A stretch of 54,550 nt of DNA from Trichaptum fuscoviolaceum (GCA_910574455.1 CAJSYZ010000001.1:5170968-5225517), one strand, 5' to 3'. Shown: positions 11,040 through 22,302, counted from the stretch's first letter. Numbers and translations: made by a program. The notes: generated by a model from the letters alone, not told the origin.

Positions 11040-11285
11040 ATTTCTTCGCTTGATCAATGCCTTCAGCATCGGTGACCTTGTCTGTGGAGAATGTGGATTG
11101 GTATTGGGTGATATAGATGTAGATACTGGTAGTAAATGGAGTGTAAGTCATATTTGGTGGCCTTTTCCATAAGTCTCTTTAGAATTTTGGAAATGAGAAA
11201 GGAGACGATCTATCGCGTGTTGACGCTACCATTGATGCTGTAATGGATGGAATGGATTTATTCAACACGATCATCAGCTTCGCGA
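11040..11285 (+). pseudogene. sua7: TFIIB (SUA7) N-terminal fragment
   Basis: Reads GDLVCGECGLVLGD (zinc-ribbon second knuckle, 11065-11110), then a donor gtaagt at 11143, acceptor ctctttag ending at 11182, then FGNEKGDDLSRVDA and DGMDLFNTIISF. This order matches the start of transcription factor IIB, including the block after the ribbon. The first zinc knuckle, the linker and both cyclin folds are absent, and the frame stops soon after about 11340. The intron is retained. Sequence 10860-10930 upstream loosely resembles the leader of the hairpin cassettes (gccatcg.., ttctctt..tctt), which might hint at a shared origin. Confidence 0.7.
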
Positions 11286-12249
11286 TGCTTAGCCCGCTGG
11301 ATGCAGCTTGTCGCTTCCTGCGCCAAGCGCTGCGCTTAGAGTGAAACTTGATACAACCCTTCGTGATTAGCTCTTATTCCGACGATAGCAGTGTCAATTG
11401 GGAGAAGATTGGTAACTGTGTGCAAGCTTTCTGTATCTCATACAGCTAAGCGAGGTTTCGTCCAGAACTCGTTAGTCTTACACTCATGTAGTCCTTAAAA
11501 ATGGTTTTCTCCAAACGATTCTGGAAAAAACGGTGCCTATCACAGAATCTGCCTATTTGAGGCACCCGCTTACGGGAAGGAAGATTAGGAGGCTTTTGCT
11601 GAGGAAGAGTAAATTGCGGTACATGTGGTTATTTTGATTGTTATAGTTATGTAGTTACTGATGATCTAGTGGATTTAAAAATTCTGCCTTTTCAGCCAGG
11701 TCCGAACTGCGTCGCGGATGAAACGGTGTCGAGGTTCGCAGATGTGCATACCCGTTTGGGCGTCATTGAAACCGACAACCAAGAGCACTGGAAGCTTCCG
11801 ATGCCGCGACGGATGTTGATCCGCACACTGGCATACTGCACTTTCCCCGACACGAAGCGTAGCTGAGGGAGTGATGTGTCGTCGTGAACTTTAATCCAGT
11901 TTTACAGAAAGTAAGCCAATTCTCACGCTCCCAGCCAATCGCCCATTTTCTCTTATCTCCTTCGTTCCTGGTAAACTGTCTTTTTAATCTCATGTGTAGC
12001 CTAAATCTTCCATTCCTAGTTTATTCTCTGTGTAGCCTGTTTTCTCTTGGTTATTGTGGTTTTTATCTTATTATTTTTTCGTACCTTTTCCCTGCTTCTG
12101 TGGTCTACTTTCAGTTTATTTATTATTTTACCTTATCCTCCAGCTCAATTTCTTCAACCGACACACCTCACTCACTCACGACAACAGCAGCAATGATCAT
12201 GATTTGCCTCCGCTCGTTTCCAAGGATGTTTGTACTTCGATAGTCTTGC
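11286..12249. other. Intergenic with pyrimidine-rich tract
   Basis: Nothing identified. Positions about 11960-12170 are rich in T and C on the + strand. A 23-bp word gcacactggcatactgcacttt-like near 11823 recurs near 14507, pointing to more fragment duplication. Confidence 0.4.
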
Positions 12250-13350
12250 TTACCTCAAACACGGAGCACGCTTGAGAAGTGCCAACTGGGCTGCCATCAA
12301 ACAGGCCGACGCCAACAGGACATTCTTTCGTTCATCAAGCAAGGGTCGATGAGGTACACCTCGCATACACCGGTCTTGAGACGCAGGTAGTTGTTGGGTA
12401 CGCTGTGTCACCTGGTGAGCCGGAATTATCTCTACATCATCCAAACTGAAGATGAATTCAAGAGCAATCCATTTGAGACCTTTATTCATCCGATGAGAAA
12501 TCATCCGAAGGACAGCCCCAATTGTCAGACTGATGACGAGAACACGCCCGTCTTCTTTGTCGCCGACACCTATAAAGTCCTGCGTCGTGTTCCGCCTCCT
12601 CTGAAACTGCGGCCCCGCCTGGCTTCTCGCACAACGTCGGTCTCTATTCCGAATGTGCACAACTTCTGGAAGCCTACAGACGACAGTGCGCTGGCTCAGA
12701 CGTTTCGAGTGTCAGCGACTTATCAGGATTAACACCTCCCTACATATACTTACCTGATGCTGGAACACCTGGCGAACGAACCTGATACTGTCCGTGCTGC
12801 ACACTTCGTGTATGAGCATGTCTTTGCTGGCGAGGATACGCCCAAAGCGATGTTCCAAGGGGTGGAAGAGCTCATGCGCATGGCGTCCACCGTTAATATG
12901 TCCGTGCTTCGCTCGACGCTCAGAAAAACCACAATGTTATCATTCGGGGAGATGTGCATTCGGGGAGATGTGGAAGACCGTGCGTGCCCATGATGAGTCT
13001 GACCAGAACTTTCAACTGCTTCACAGAGATCGGCACTTTTGAGTCATGTTGAGACCACCTCGAACTCGTTTGCGTCTCACAGATCATGTGCGGGAACCTA
13101 TGGCACCCCAGTGCGCAAGCTCGCCTCGTTCGCTGGGATCCTCTTCGCGTACGAGATCCTGAACTTGTATCGACCAGCTGCGGACAAAGCCATCTTGCGT
13201 TGCGCTGGAATCTCTACGCGATTTGCGTTGATACACAGGAGACAGGACGTGCAAGTCGAATAACTGGGAGTTCATGGGTGAACTTGGGGCCGAGCAAGCA
13301 AATAAATCCAGACTGCCAGAGTTTCTTTCCCACCAGGGCACCGAGAACTT
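12250..13350 (+). other. Coding-like fragments of an unrecognised gene
   Basis: The best run is 12757-12960 (+), containing DTVRAAHFVYEHVFAG and EELMRMASTVNMSVLRSTL, which looks like a real helical protein segment. Flanking runs at 12391-12732 and 13086-13350 are less convincing. No start, stop and splice set joins them. The codon pattern and GC content are higher than in the AT-rich spacers, as for the other captured gene pieces. I do not recognise the family. Confidence 0.35.
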
Positions 13351-13500
13351 GATTTCAGTGAGCGGGAATAGTACTACTTGTTATCTCTGTCAGATTTGAC
13401 AATGTAAAATCTTCCAGGAGATCTGCCAGATCGTATCAGGTTATTTCATTGTTCAGACAAGCAAGCGAGAGAATAGTTTGAGAGTTTTGGGGAAGCCTCG

Positions 13501-13803
13501 TTACTCAAGCACCCCAATCCCCAAAGCATCCGCCATTTTCTTGTACTGTTCGTTGAGTGCTTTTCTCCTTCGACGCTCCTGCACGAATCCGCTATTGGTG
13601 CTGCTTCCGATGCAGCCCGGACGACCATCCATCGATCTCTCTATCATTGATCTTCGCCTTTGCCTCCGCCACTCTAGTATGTCCTCCGTCACCATTTTTG
13701 AGGGCGCTGACTCGCGGGGCACTTTAGTTTGTATTTTATGCTCCACATTGCCACTATAGTGGAGGCTTTTCATTACATCGTAGGCAGCACTCTTTTTCGA
13801 CAC
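13501..13803 (-). CDS. Hypothetical small basic protein or gene fragment
   Basis: Open frame of 100 residues from ATG at 13803. The centre and end are strongly basic and hydrophilic (EWRRQRRRSMIERS, ERRRRKALNEQYKKMADAL), consistent with a helical segment. No known domain recognised and no flanking exons identified. It abuts R4 copy 2. It could be an exon of a larger captured gene or a chance frame. Confidence 0.35.
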   Translation of the reverse strand: MSKKSAAYDVMKSLHYSGNVEHKIQTKVPRESAPSKMVTEDILEWRRQRRRSMIERSMDGRPGCIGSSTNSGFVQERRRRKALNEQYKKMADALGIGVLE

Positions 13804-13822
13804 TCGATAGCTTACTGAACTT

Positions 13823-14030
13823 CAGAGTTAGTGTATGCCTCGGGCCCATTAGCTTGGACAGCAGTTCCCCTTCCGAAATCGTGAGTTTATTATTCTTCTG
13901 GTCTTGAATATCATTCTCACCTCACACGCAGTGTATGAAGTTGCCACCCAGATATCCATCATCCTGGGTCCAATCCTGAGTCCAATCTCCTAAGTGGCAG
14001 ACCGCTTCTGAAAATGTGAGTATATCCTCT
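13823..14030 (+). repeat. Duplicated gene fragment R4, copy 2
   Basis: Partner of 6383-6585, with the same two donor sites (gtgagt) and the acgcag acceptor. Here the segment continues through another likely intron (14017-14068, ending gcgtag) into sequence leading to R3, suggesting that R4 and R3 belong to one parent gene. Confidence 0.6.
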
Positions 14031-14194
14031 CTTATCTTCTTTCCATCTCTCTCACCATTGGCGTAGGAAGTTTGCCATTTTCGTCTTTCGACCGTCAACA
14101 ACCATGCAGGTGCAAGTACCGACGCACCCGAGGTTGTGTCCACCAAGCAGCCTCGTTAACCTTCCGCTACCGCTTCTGTCGCCACAGTTCCTCG

Positions 14195-14510
14195 GCCTTC
14201 CGACATTCGCCTGTCTCGAGTCTAGCATACGAGTCAATACGATCCGCAAGACCGTTTGACATCACTGGCACAAACATACGTACATGTGTAATTGTTTTCT
14301 CTTTTTTATATTCATTACCTATAGTACTTTGTACTCCGCACATTGCCTTACGTTTCAACTATTTTTTCCCCTATTTTTCTGTCTCTTCTGCTAAGTAGTA
14401 AAGGAATTGAATGATATCTTATGACAGTATTACCCGCCTCTGTATTGGGTTCAGCGTCAAAATTAATGCATGTTCGTGTCGGGGACCGCTGGCTCTGACG
14501 GCGCACACTG
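14195..14510 (+). repeat. Dispersed fragment R3, copy 1
   Basis: Matches 47265-47570 in the same orientation. Shared landmarks: tccgcaagaccgtt, ttgttttctctttt, aaaggaattg(a/g)atg, tatgacagtattaccc, and gaccgctgg(c/t)tctgacgg at the right end. Much of it looks like a 3' untranslated and downstream region. Parent not recognised. Confidence 0.65.
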
Positions 14511-15205
14511 GCATACTGCACTTTGACTTTCTTCCTTCTGCTGCTTACCTTACATTATATAATGTTTGCTTTCCATAACAATGGCTTCATGCGAAACTGC
14601 GGTAGAGGGCTCTGTTGTGATCTTATCCACTAACTGCCGGTTTGAGATTTGGCATCAAAGTTTTTTTACTGTGTAACATTTGTGGTTTTGTTTGTGTACT
14701 TGTTTGGGGGTTCGTAAGGGTATTATGTCACGTGAATTTGCGTAGTACTGGATGCCGGAGGGACTTTCCGTACACGGCTGTTTTGGTTTGAAGCGATGCT
14801 TTATAACTTCGTTCGATATCACTCTATGAGGTTTTTTTTCTCAACAGATAATAAAATTCTCTTCAGGTCGTGGAAACTCTTGTTCTTGCAATAGTGTGTG
14901 GATTTACTTTGTTCTGTGAGTATTGTTATTTGATATAAGTGAATAATTGATACTTATGATATTTGTGATTTTTAGCATGTGAGTTTCGATAAAGTTCGAA
15001 CCCGATGGAGGTATGGTTAGATTGATTTAAACCTTTATTACAGGTCATACGTACCCTTTCTGGGAGCTGGGAACGATAAGGATACTGTGGAGAATTCGAA
15101 GTCGTCTGGGACAAGAATTGAAGGGTAAGTGGGATCAGATGTGTACTTCTATGTGATGGTTGAAGTGAGGGATATAGGGAAAGGCCATTTTGTGCTGGAG
15201 ATCAG
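14511..15205. other. Intergenic, nothing recognised
   Basis: AT-rich spacer upstream of the second F-box gene. No supported feature. Confidence 0.4.
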
Positions 15206-16481
15206 GTGAACTATTCATGTGAAGAGTTGAGTAGCAGTCGATACGCTGGAAAGAATTGGTTCAGGTGCTTGCCTTTGGAACTGATCTTTATGGTGTTCCA
15301 TAATCTAAGCTTCTGTCCGGGAGATTTGATGGCTATCTCGAGTCTTTCTCACTGGATTCGAGAACTGGTTGTGGAAAATGCTGGTTTTATGGTCGAACAT
15401 ACGTCTTACAAGCAATATGAGGATGGATTTCATTAACATGGTAATCAAGAGGTGCAAGGACCGCGACTTTGACGTTGTTATCGACGAAAGGGACTCTTTT
15501 CAATTACATGGGGAAAGGCTATTCGAAGCCTGTCTCGGAAACATGTCTGCGATATGTACCTTGTTTCGCTACTGCGGGAGATGGAGAAGCGTCGAGTTCA
15601 ACATTAGGTCGGAAACGGAAGTAGCAATCCGAGAGGTATACGGCTCTGAGATAATGACCAAGTTGTTGACGATGAAAATCGGCAATATTTATGGTTCTTA
15701 TCATCAGGTACCTTTCTATGGATACTGGAAATTTCCCATACTCCAAGATCTATCGGATGGCGAATCCCGGTGTCAAATTTTCCGCCCAATAGACGCACCG
15801 ATGACAATAACGTGCTGTTTCGCATTGTCTGTTGAACAGCTTTCGGTTTTGGCATCATTTCTCAACAAGTCCCGACATCTACGAGAATTGACTGTGAAAT
15901 TATATTCCAAACACGCGACGGGATTTGCAGAAGAGGGTTCGATAGTTATGCCATGGTTAAAGGAATTAACTATTGTCTTTTTGGATGCGACCGAGGGTGG
16001 TTTGTCGGTTATTACTGGCGTTTTCGACACTAAAAATCTGGATCGACTAACAATTGTGTTTAATCTCGGTGACGGTCGGAATCGGATGTCAAGCGTGGAT
16101 GATTGCAAGGAGTGGATGCGGAATATGAAGAAGCAGTTCGGAAGTCTGACATATTTCTCACTTCATATGGGGTCTGATCAAATCGAGGTGGAAACTCGAG
16201 ATGACCATGTTGGTGATGCTGGTACGAATTGCCGATTATACTTCGTGGAGGATATTTTCTATTATCTTCCTGAATTGGTTCGACGGGTCGACTTGTCAAT
16301 CTCGTATATCCCGTTGTACGCTTGCCGTGAAGACGCTCAGGGTAATGCTAGAGTACTCGCTAGTCCTGCTTTTATGGATGTAGTGGTATCTGCATGCGAT
16401 ATGGTAGAGGAGGGATTTAAAGGGAAGGTAGAGAGGGAGTTTGGATTATTATTGGAGAGGAGAAGGAGTTTGGAATTGTGA
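15206..16481 (+). pseudogene. F-box family gene with one frameshift
   Basis: The F-box half reads in one frame (15206 to about 15385; LPLELIFMVFHNL at residues 22-34), and the remainder in the next frame (from about 15386 to 16481), starting LWSNIRL then MVIKRCKDRDFDVVIDE. Comparison with the gene at 1541 (LWSRVCL..MITRRMKD..DVVIDE) shows the two halves are one protein separated by a single extra base in the ctggttttat stretch (15381-15390). The C-terminus keeps the family motif YFVEDIFYYLP. Apart from this point the frame is clean for 1.2 kb, so it is either a very young pseudogene or an assembly error. An intron here would be too short. Confidence 0.75.
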
Positions 16482-16755
16482 GGAGGTGGTTTGAAGTTAT
16501 GGGTGTTCATTGGCAACTACATAACAGAGTAGTTTGTCTGGTATTGTATGCCGGTACGGTGTAGCTAGAAGGTCGAATCTGTATGTAGAGAGAGAGATCA
16601 GTAGATATATTATTCAGTGGTCTGAAGAAAATCATAAGTCATAATAAGTGGTGACAGTATATACCAAGGTTCTGCTTTAGTTTAGTGATAATATATAATG
16701 GGAGCTCGAAGCTGAAATTGAGGGTGAGATGTCATGTTCATAGTTATGTGGAAAA

Positions 16756-18396
16756 ATGTTTGAAAAAATGGGTGTCGTGGACAGTTCTTATGTAATCTTT
16801 TTTTCACTGAGGATGGGTCTGCGTTCTGAGTTGGTCGTCATTCCTCTTTATACTCATATCTGTGTCTCTGCGTGCGGTAAGCTTATCAATCTGTCTTCAC
16901 TATGTATGGAAGTACTAAACTATCATCCAGTTAAAGCTAATTTACAATTTAGAACGAGGAAATGGAAAAGTGAGTTTATATTGTTGGTCTGGGTGTTGAG
17001 TGAAATTTATGGGTTTAGGAGGAAATTCTGGGAAGTGAAAACAAGGAAGCGGCGAGATATCAATGTGTCGCAAGGTGACAAGGAAGGGCATGGTGATGGG
17101 ATGGTGCAGCTCGAGGCTGCGGAAGACTCACGAATCGGAAGATGTCATTCTACATTAGTGATGGGAGGTTGTGGACAAGTTGGCACGGACAGGTCTATTC
17201 CTGTACCCAAACTAGCAAAAGCAACTGGGCGAAAGTTCAACGATCTACCGAACGATATCATTTATAACCTACTTGACCTCTCGGAAGGCGACTGGAAGTT
17301 GATTTTCAGGATGGCGACAGTTAATCGGCGTATCCGAGTTGTTGCTTTGGGTATGTCTGGCATGTGGGCAAGCATAACTCTGACGGACATGATGGAGCCA
17401 GAAATGATCGATGTTGTGGCAGAAAGGGCAGGCTGTAAAGGGCTCAAGGTAGCGATCGATGAGTACGCTAGAGATATGCAATATGGAAGCAAAAGGAGAG
17501 ACGATTGGCGATCGATCTCAACACTTTTTGCGCGTTCGGATAGATGGTACGAAGCAAGATTTTGTCTGTCGATGGCTACGTCGGAAACGATTATTGGAAA
17601 ATTCTCTAATTCAAATATGGTCAAGCTGCATAGTCTCATCGTTGAAAGCTATGCGCACGAGCGTTTTGCCGTCGGAGAGCCGGTATATGCAAAGTGGAAA
17701 CTTCCAGTTGTTTTGAGGCTGAAGGATGACACGTTTTCCGCTCCAATACATCGAAAGGATCTCTCGGCTCGACTTACAGGCTGTCATCTAAGGGCGTTTG
17801 ACGGGAACGTTCGGGGGTTTCGCGAGTTCCTTTCTTGTGGGAAGGAAATAGTTGATCTTGCAATATCGGACTACTGCCTGTATGGAATAGGCCTGGAAAT
17901 CGACGGTACTGTTGAACTTAACAAGGTTCAAAGTATGTTTTTTGGGCGGGTTGGCTCATTCAAAACTGCATTCGTTAAGCTTAGAGGATCGATTAAGACT
18001 CCATGGATCACTACGCTTAATATTCGACTTGAGCCTTGGATTTGGGAACGGGGAGAGGAGTTAGTGAATAGTTGGAAAATCGGTGTCGTGGGCTTGAGGG
18101 ATGATTATCCAGTGTTGAGGTATTTCTCGTTCATCATAGTGGGAGATTCGACACCGCCGCCGACGGAAAAGGATATTCCAGTGGTCATGTTCGTTGAAGA
18201 CATGTTATTTCAGTTGCCACTGACAATTACATCTGTCTATTTGCAGGTGCCTTCGGTGAGGGTTGGCGTATATGGGAACACATTGAAAAGGAAGGATATT
18301 GATGTTATAATGGGGTGGTACAATAATTTGACTGATGTGGAAGTTACGGATTTTGACTGTAGACGAAGATTAATTTCGAATCGTCAATTTGAATGA
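16756..18396 (+). CDS. F-box protein, chimeric paralogue A
   Basis: 546 residues from the first ATG. The F-box is at about 161-209 (FNDLPNDIIYNLLDL .. MWASITLTD). The C-terminal half keeps family landmarks: YAKWKLP and MFVEDMLFQLP. The N-terminal 160 residues are hydrophobic and unlike other members; they contain a possible donor (cggtaagc near 16876), so the true start may be later, for example the ATG at residue 115, or the region may be 5' leader with introns. From about 16763 to 17414 the DNA is almost identical to 32139-32790, after which the two genes diverge sharply. Expected role is an SCF substrate receptor, inferred from the F-box. Confidence 0.7.
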   Translation: MFEKMGVVDSSYVIFFSLRMGLRSELVVIPLYTHICVSACGKLINLSSLCMEVLNYHPVKANLQFRTRKWKSEFILLVWVLSEIYGFRRKFWEVKTRKRRDINVSQGDKEGHGDGMVQLEAAEDSRIGRCHSTLVMGGCGQVGTDRSIPVPKLAKATGRKFNDLPNDIIYNLLDLSEGDWKLIFRMATVNRRIRVVALGMSGMWASITLTDMMEPEMIDVVAERAGCKGLKVAIDEYARDMQYGSKRRDDWRSISTLFARSDRWYEARFCLSMATSETIIGKFSNSNMVKLHSLIVESYAHERFAVGEPVYAKWKLPVVLRLKDDTFSAPIHRKDLSARLTGCHLRAFDGNVRGFREFLSCGKEIVDLAISDYCLYGIGLEIDGTVELNKVQSMFFGRVGSFKTAFVKLRGSIKTPWITTLNIRLEPWIWERGEELVNSWKIGVVGLRDDYPVLRYFSFIIVGDSTPPPTEKDIPVVMFVEDMLFQLPLTITSVYLQVPSVRVGVYGNTLKRKDIDVIMGWYNNLTDVEVTDFDCRRRLISNRQFE

Positions 18397-19719
18397 TTTT
18401 GTAGTAAGGGGAGGTAGATTCCTTTATACAATAATACTTTATATGTTATCTACTGGCATTAAAGATTTTTATATGTTACGTAGCTACGTGGTTTATTAGA
18501 AGGTGATGCTGGAATGGTGAGATGTCGTACAAGACTTCGAATTGAGTACGCATATTTGTAGAGGTAAATTGTGTCAACAATGTTTGAAGCACATGAAACC
18601 AATAATGATAAACTGTACGATTTATCCGCCCTTTGTATCTTTCCAGCTCATACACTACAGCCATGCTTGTTGATGAAGATATAGTATGGATCCGTCTGGG
18701 TGGGTCTCTTTTCTTACTCAGCGCAACTTGTCTACATTGTATATGTCATGCTGAACCCTATATTAGATGTAGTCTTTCTCCAGTCGGACCTACAGATGTA
18801 TGTGACAGAGAAGGACTCGGCCGCATTATCTGGCTATTATGTATAGTCCTTCACTTTTCCGGCAACGGATAGAAATATATAGTGCCCTACAACGCGTCAG
18901 ACTTTGACTTTGGACATGTTTCAGGCTGTTATGCTGTTATACCAGTATGAGTTCGCTAGTGCAGAGAAATGTCCTTCTGGAGTGAAACTGTACCCTCTCG
19001 GCGATCCACAGGACTTTATTAGTAGCAAATTTCAGAAAGATAATCGTGCTTCATCGGGCTGTACTAAGTAGGCACTTAGTGATATTTATTGTTCGATATT
19101 GTCAAGTCTCCTCCATCGTATTCATGAGGATCATGTCGCAATGAGTCGAGTGGCGTCGCGGATCCTGCCTCGCGAGACGTCCCGTCCAGACGCGTGATGA
19201 TGTGCGTGATTGTCCTCGTTGCAACGTCGGTCATGATCGCTATTTTCTCGAAAGACTTAAGCGCAGATGTATAGCGTGTGACGAATAGAGCAGGAGTTGC
19301 TGTTTTGATAGAGGGTGGTGTCGGGATCGGCAATCAATTGAGATGAAATGCAGCTTAAAAGTACTTTCTTAGTGACATAGAAAGACTGTGGAGGGTTGGA
19401 CAAATACCATGATTTTGGCCCACTCTAATACGGCCTTTGGGAACTTGTGGGAAGCCAATTCTTACCTTGGAACTGGTGTCAACGTTTGGACATCAGATCT
19501 ATCCTGCAGCGCGCCAACGTTCGCCGTTATGTGAAGACGGCCACAACCGAACCAAGTAGTAATCCTCGGTGCGGCTGCTTCCATGAGACCTTCGCGGCTC
19601 ACCCATTGTGAGAGGACGGGAGGACGGGGAACCAAAACAAACCGCAAACGGAAGGATGGTGCCAAAGTTACGGCAGCTCAAGGCCCATCTGCCGGCTTTC
19701 TTAATAATAGTCGCATCAA
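18397..19719. other. Intergenic with unassigned open stretches
   Basis: Short frames occur at 18633-18872 (+) and 19076-19333 (-). The latter contains FVTRYTSALKSFEKIAI and TRTITHIITRLDG and looks protein-like, but no family or exon set was recognised. From about 19600 the sequence becomes GC-richer ahead of the first H1 hairpin. Confidence 0.35.
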
Positions 19720-19730
19720 TATTCCCGCGA

Positions 19731-19850
19731 CCCCGTAGGGTTCGCTTGGGTACCTTAGGAAAACGCAACTGTGTCGATTCTCTGCGAAAACTGATCCGGT
19801 CACGTGAATTGCCTTTATGGGTAATTAACCCTTTTAGGCAGGAGATACAG
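19731..19850 (+). repeat. H1 hairpin module, copy a
   Basis: Starts attcccgcga; stem GCGACCCC/GGTTCGC (19737-19755) with one mismatch. The following conserved stretch has taccttaggaaaacgcaact, cgattctctgcgaaaactga and tcacgtgaattgcctttat (a CACGTG box). The same order recurs after copies b, c and d, so this is the left module of the cassettes. Confidence 0.75.
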
Positions 19851-19879
19851 TCATGTGATGACTACCATTCATAGCAGGT

Positions 19880-20100
19880 TGTTTCCACACGTTGTTGACT
19901 CATCCGAGTCAACAACAACAGCAGTGTCTCCGTGTCTACACCCACAGTGCAAAGCCGACTTTGTCTGTGAGGACATCCAACACTGGCAACAAGCGGACAC
20001 CAGGCGCAAATGTGTCGGGTGCAGTGAGCATTGTAGCTGCCGGAAACACGGGGCAAACTACTCAAGCACAGCTGGTCCTGCTGTACGTCCAAGGTTGAAT
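19880..20100 (+). repeat. Cassette segment Q, copy 1
   Basis: Similar to 21070-21380. Both contain cagtgtctccgtgtctacac, aaagcc(g/c)(a/g)ctttgtctgtgagg, acatccaacactggc and gcagtgagcattgtagctgcc. One frame reads SVRTSNTGDERTP and SGAVSIVAAGNTG in the second copy. It lies between H1 and the BSD2 remnant in cassettes 1 and 2 but is absent from cassette 3. Parent gene not recognised. Confidence 0.6.
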
Positions 20101-20104
20101 TGCG

Positions 20105-20855
20105 GCGCATGGGTGCGTGGCCCGGGCTTCAACTGGGCACGCCGCGTCCTCCCTGGTCATATTGCAGATGACTTAATTGGAAGTCGGAGCGAGGTACGAA
20201 GGCACGTCGTTGGCGGCGGGACTGAGAATGATGGTGTCCTTGCGAATGTCACTGCAAAATCGAGTCCCCCTGGGCCCATAGTGGAAGGTGCACCTATTTT
20301 GCTGCATTAACTGATTGCTTCTTTAGAAGACGGCGTCCATGTTATGCCAGAGGACACACAGAAGGATGCACGACCATCGTATGCCGCTGTTCAGGCGGAT
20401 GCTGTCCCGCCGTACTGGGAGACGACAGTCCAATCGCATTTGTCCTTATCTCCGGGAATGAGGCTTTCCAGGCGAGCTTCCGATTGATGGTCTTGCAACG
20501 GGCACGCTCTTCTCATTTGCTTGGAACATGCACATTTCTATTTTCTTCAGATTCATGGGCTTTCTCCTTACTTACCTCCTGCATACTACACATGCGGCAA
20601 AGCTCGGTGCTCATGCTGGTCTTGGCTTGACACTGGTTCAATACGGGTTTTGCGTTGAGGACGGGCAAGGATGACGAAGGCATAGGCACAAATGGTGAAG
20701 AAAGCATGTAGCAGGGAAATCCTGAGGACACTGTACCTTTACCGGCGCCGACGTTTGATACAGCTGCAGCTGCTGAAAATTGGGCAGCTACTCACAATGG
20801 AACTGTTCCTATGGCAGATGTGACTGCGGCAGTAAGAGTATGGTGTATGCAAAAA
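20105..20855 (+). pseudogene. bsd2: BSD2/Ndfip-like gene remnant, cassette 1
   Basis: Bsd2-family proteins are multi-span adaptors in the endomembrane system that recruit Rsp5/Nedd4 ubiquitin ligase through PY motifs. Here the order of remnants is RRVLPG-like, GGGT..DGVLANVTAK, an intron-like gap, EDGVHVMPED, ARPSYAAVQADAVPPYWETT, and broken transmembrane sequence near 20560-20600. The PY motif is RPSY instead of PPxY. Frameshifts and a stop within the membrane segment show decay. Followed by AT-rich sequence and H2 at 20890. Confidence 0.7.
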
Positions 20856-20889
20856 ATATAATGTTTTTTTTCTCTTGTGTTTTAACCAC

Positions 20890-20943
20890 ATTCCTGGGTA
20901 GCGGGCTTTGCTGTGAGTTAGCTCACAGCCTTTAACTGCTTGT
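20890..20943 (+). repeat. H2 hairpin module, copy a
   Basis: attcctgggtagcgggctttg, then stem GCTGTGAG (20910-20917), loop TTAG, CTCACAGC (20922-20929), then ctttaactgcttgtt. It directly abuts the next H1 (copy b at 20944), so consecutive cassettes are joined H2 to H1. Confidence 0.8.
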
Positions 20944-21040
20944 TCCCGCGACCTAGGGGTCGCTAGGGTACCTTAGGAAAACGCAACTGTGTCGATTCTC
21001 CGCCAAAACTTAAAAAGTCATGTGACTGGCACTTTCAGTA
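20944..21040 (+). repeat. H1 hairpin module, copy b
   Basis: Stem GCGACC/GGTCGC (20948-20963) with loop TAGG, followed by the conserved gggtaccttaggaaaacgca and a tcatgtgac variant of the CACGTG box. Confidence 0.75.
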
Positions 21041-21069
21041 CCGAAACTGCCTTTCAAAGCAAGTTGTTC

Positions 21070-21380
21070 TCACTCATTCAAGTTTTTGCCTGTTCTTCAA
21101 ACTACATATGCGCACCGAGCGCAAGCCTTCGACGATCTACCCTTCGCAGGTCAACGGCGCGTTACCCTCCAGTTCCTATGTGATGAGCAGTAGCTGCCCC
21201 AGTGTCTCCGTGTCTACACCCTGCGGCGGTGCAAAGCCCGCTTTGTCTGTGAGGACATCCAACACTGGCGACGAGCGGACACCAAGCGCAACTGTATCAG
21301 GTGCAGTGAGCATTGTAGCTGCCGGAAACACGGGGCGAACTACTCTCAAGCACAGCTGGTCCTGTTGCATGTCCAAGGTC
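21070..21380 (+). repeat. Cassette segment Q, copy 2
   Basis: Partner of 19880-20100; longer and better preserved, including the frame SVRTSNTGDERTP .. SGAVSIVAAGNTG. It ends just before the BSD2-like piece of cassette 2. Confidence 0.6.
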
Positions 21381-21387
21381 GAATCGT

Positions 21388-22175
21388 GGCCCGGGCTTTG
21401 AGTGGGCACACCGCGTCCTCCCTGGCCGTATTGCAGGTTGCTTAACTGGAAGTCGGTGCAAGGAACGAAGGCGGGTCATTGGCGGCGGGACTGGGAATGA
21501 TGGTGTCTTTGCGAATGTCACTGCGAAACTGGGCCTCTCCAATGCCATAGTGGAAGGTGAGCCTAATTTGCTGCATCAACAGATTGCTTCTTTACTTTGT
21601 AGGCTAACGAGTCTATTTCAGCTACTTTTGCATCCCATATTCAATAGAAGACGGTGTCCATGTTATACTGGAGGAGACAGAGAAGGATGCACCACCATTG
21701 TACGCCGCCGCACAGGCGGATGTTGTCCCGCCGGACTGGGAAACGACAGCCCATGCGCCTTCGTCCTTATCGTCGGGAATGATGCTTCAAGGCGAGCGCC
21801 CGATTGATGGTCTCGCATCGGGCACGCTCTTCTCATTTGCTTGGAACATGTTCGTTTCTACTTCATTCCAATTTGTGGGCTTTCTTCTTACTTACCTCCT
21901 GCGTACCACACATGCGGCGAAGCTTGATGCTTGTGCTGGTCTTGGCCTGCCGCTGCTGCAATATGGGTTTGCGTTGAGGACAGGCAAGGATGACGAAGGC
22001 ATAGGCACGAATGGTGAAGACAGCATGTGCTGGGCGGCTGGGGAAATCCTGAAGACACTGTACCTCCACCGACGCTGATGTTTGATACAGCTGCGGCTAC
22101 TGAAAGTTGGGCAGCTACTCGCAATGGCACTGTTCGTGTGGCAGATGCGCCTCTGCGGCAGCAAGAGTATGGTGT
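21388..22175 (+). pseudogene. bsd2: BSD2/Ndfip-like gene remnant, cassette 2 (best preserved)
   Basis: First part GGGTGNDGVFANVTAKLG (about 21480-21540), then an intron-like gap ending ttcaatag at 21650, then EDGVHVILEETEKDAPPLY with a true PPxY motif. An open frame from 21698 to 22078 runs through GTLFSFAWNMF, FQFVGFLLTYLL and LGLPLLQYGFALR, the first two membrane spans and connecting loop of the family. It ends early at LYLHRR-stop; the third span and the family's C-terminal WRVKRWE-type end are missing. The first exon is frame-broken. Expression is possible but full function is unlikely. Confidence 0.75.
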
Positions 22176-22235
22176 ATAATACTTCTGTACTGTATATGTG
22201 CTTAAAAATATAATTTTTTTCCCTCTCACTCTTGC

Positions 22236-22302
22236 TCTAACCGCATTCCCGGGTAGCGGGCTTTGCTGTGAGTTAGCTCACAGCCTTTAACTGCTTGTTA
22301 CA
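22236..22302 (+). repeat. H2 hairpin module, copy b
   Basis: cattcccgggtagcggg then stem GCTGTGAG (22265-22272), loop TTAG, CTCACAGC (22277-22284), then ctttaactgcttgtta. Preceded by gcttaaaaatataattttttt, which also precedes copy c. Confidence 0.8.

Noticed and set aside
13086..13352. Possible HET domain (LYAICVDTQE resembles the WIDAICIDQ block)
   Set aside because: No other HET motif nearby in order; a single short resemblance is not enough.
20890..20944. Helitron 3' end (hairpin followed by CTRR)
   Set aside because: Some H2 copies have CTAA a few bases after the stem, but conservation continues well past it, so it is not the element terminus as defined for Helitrons.
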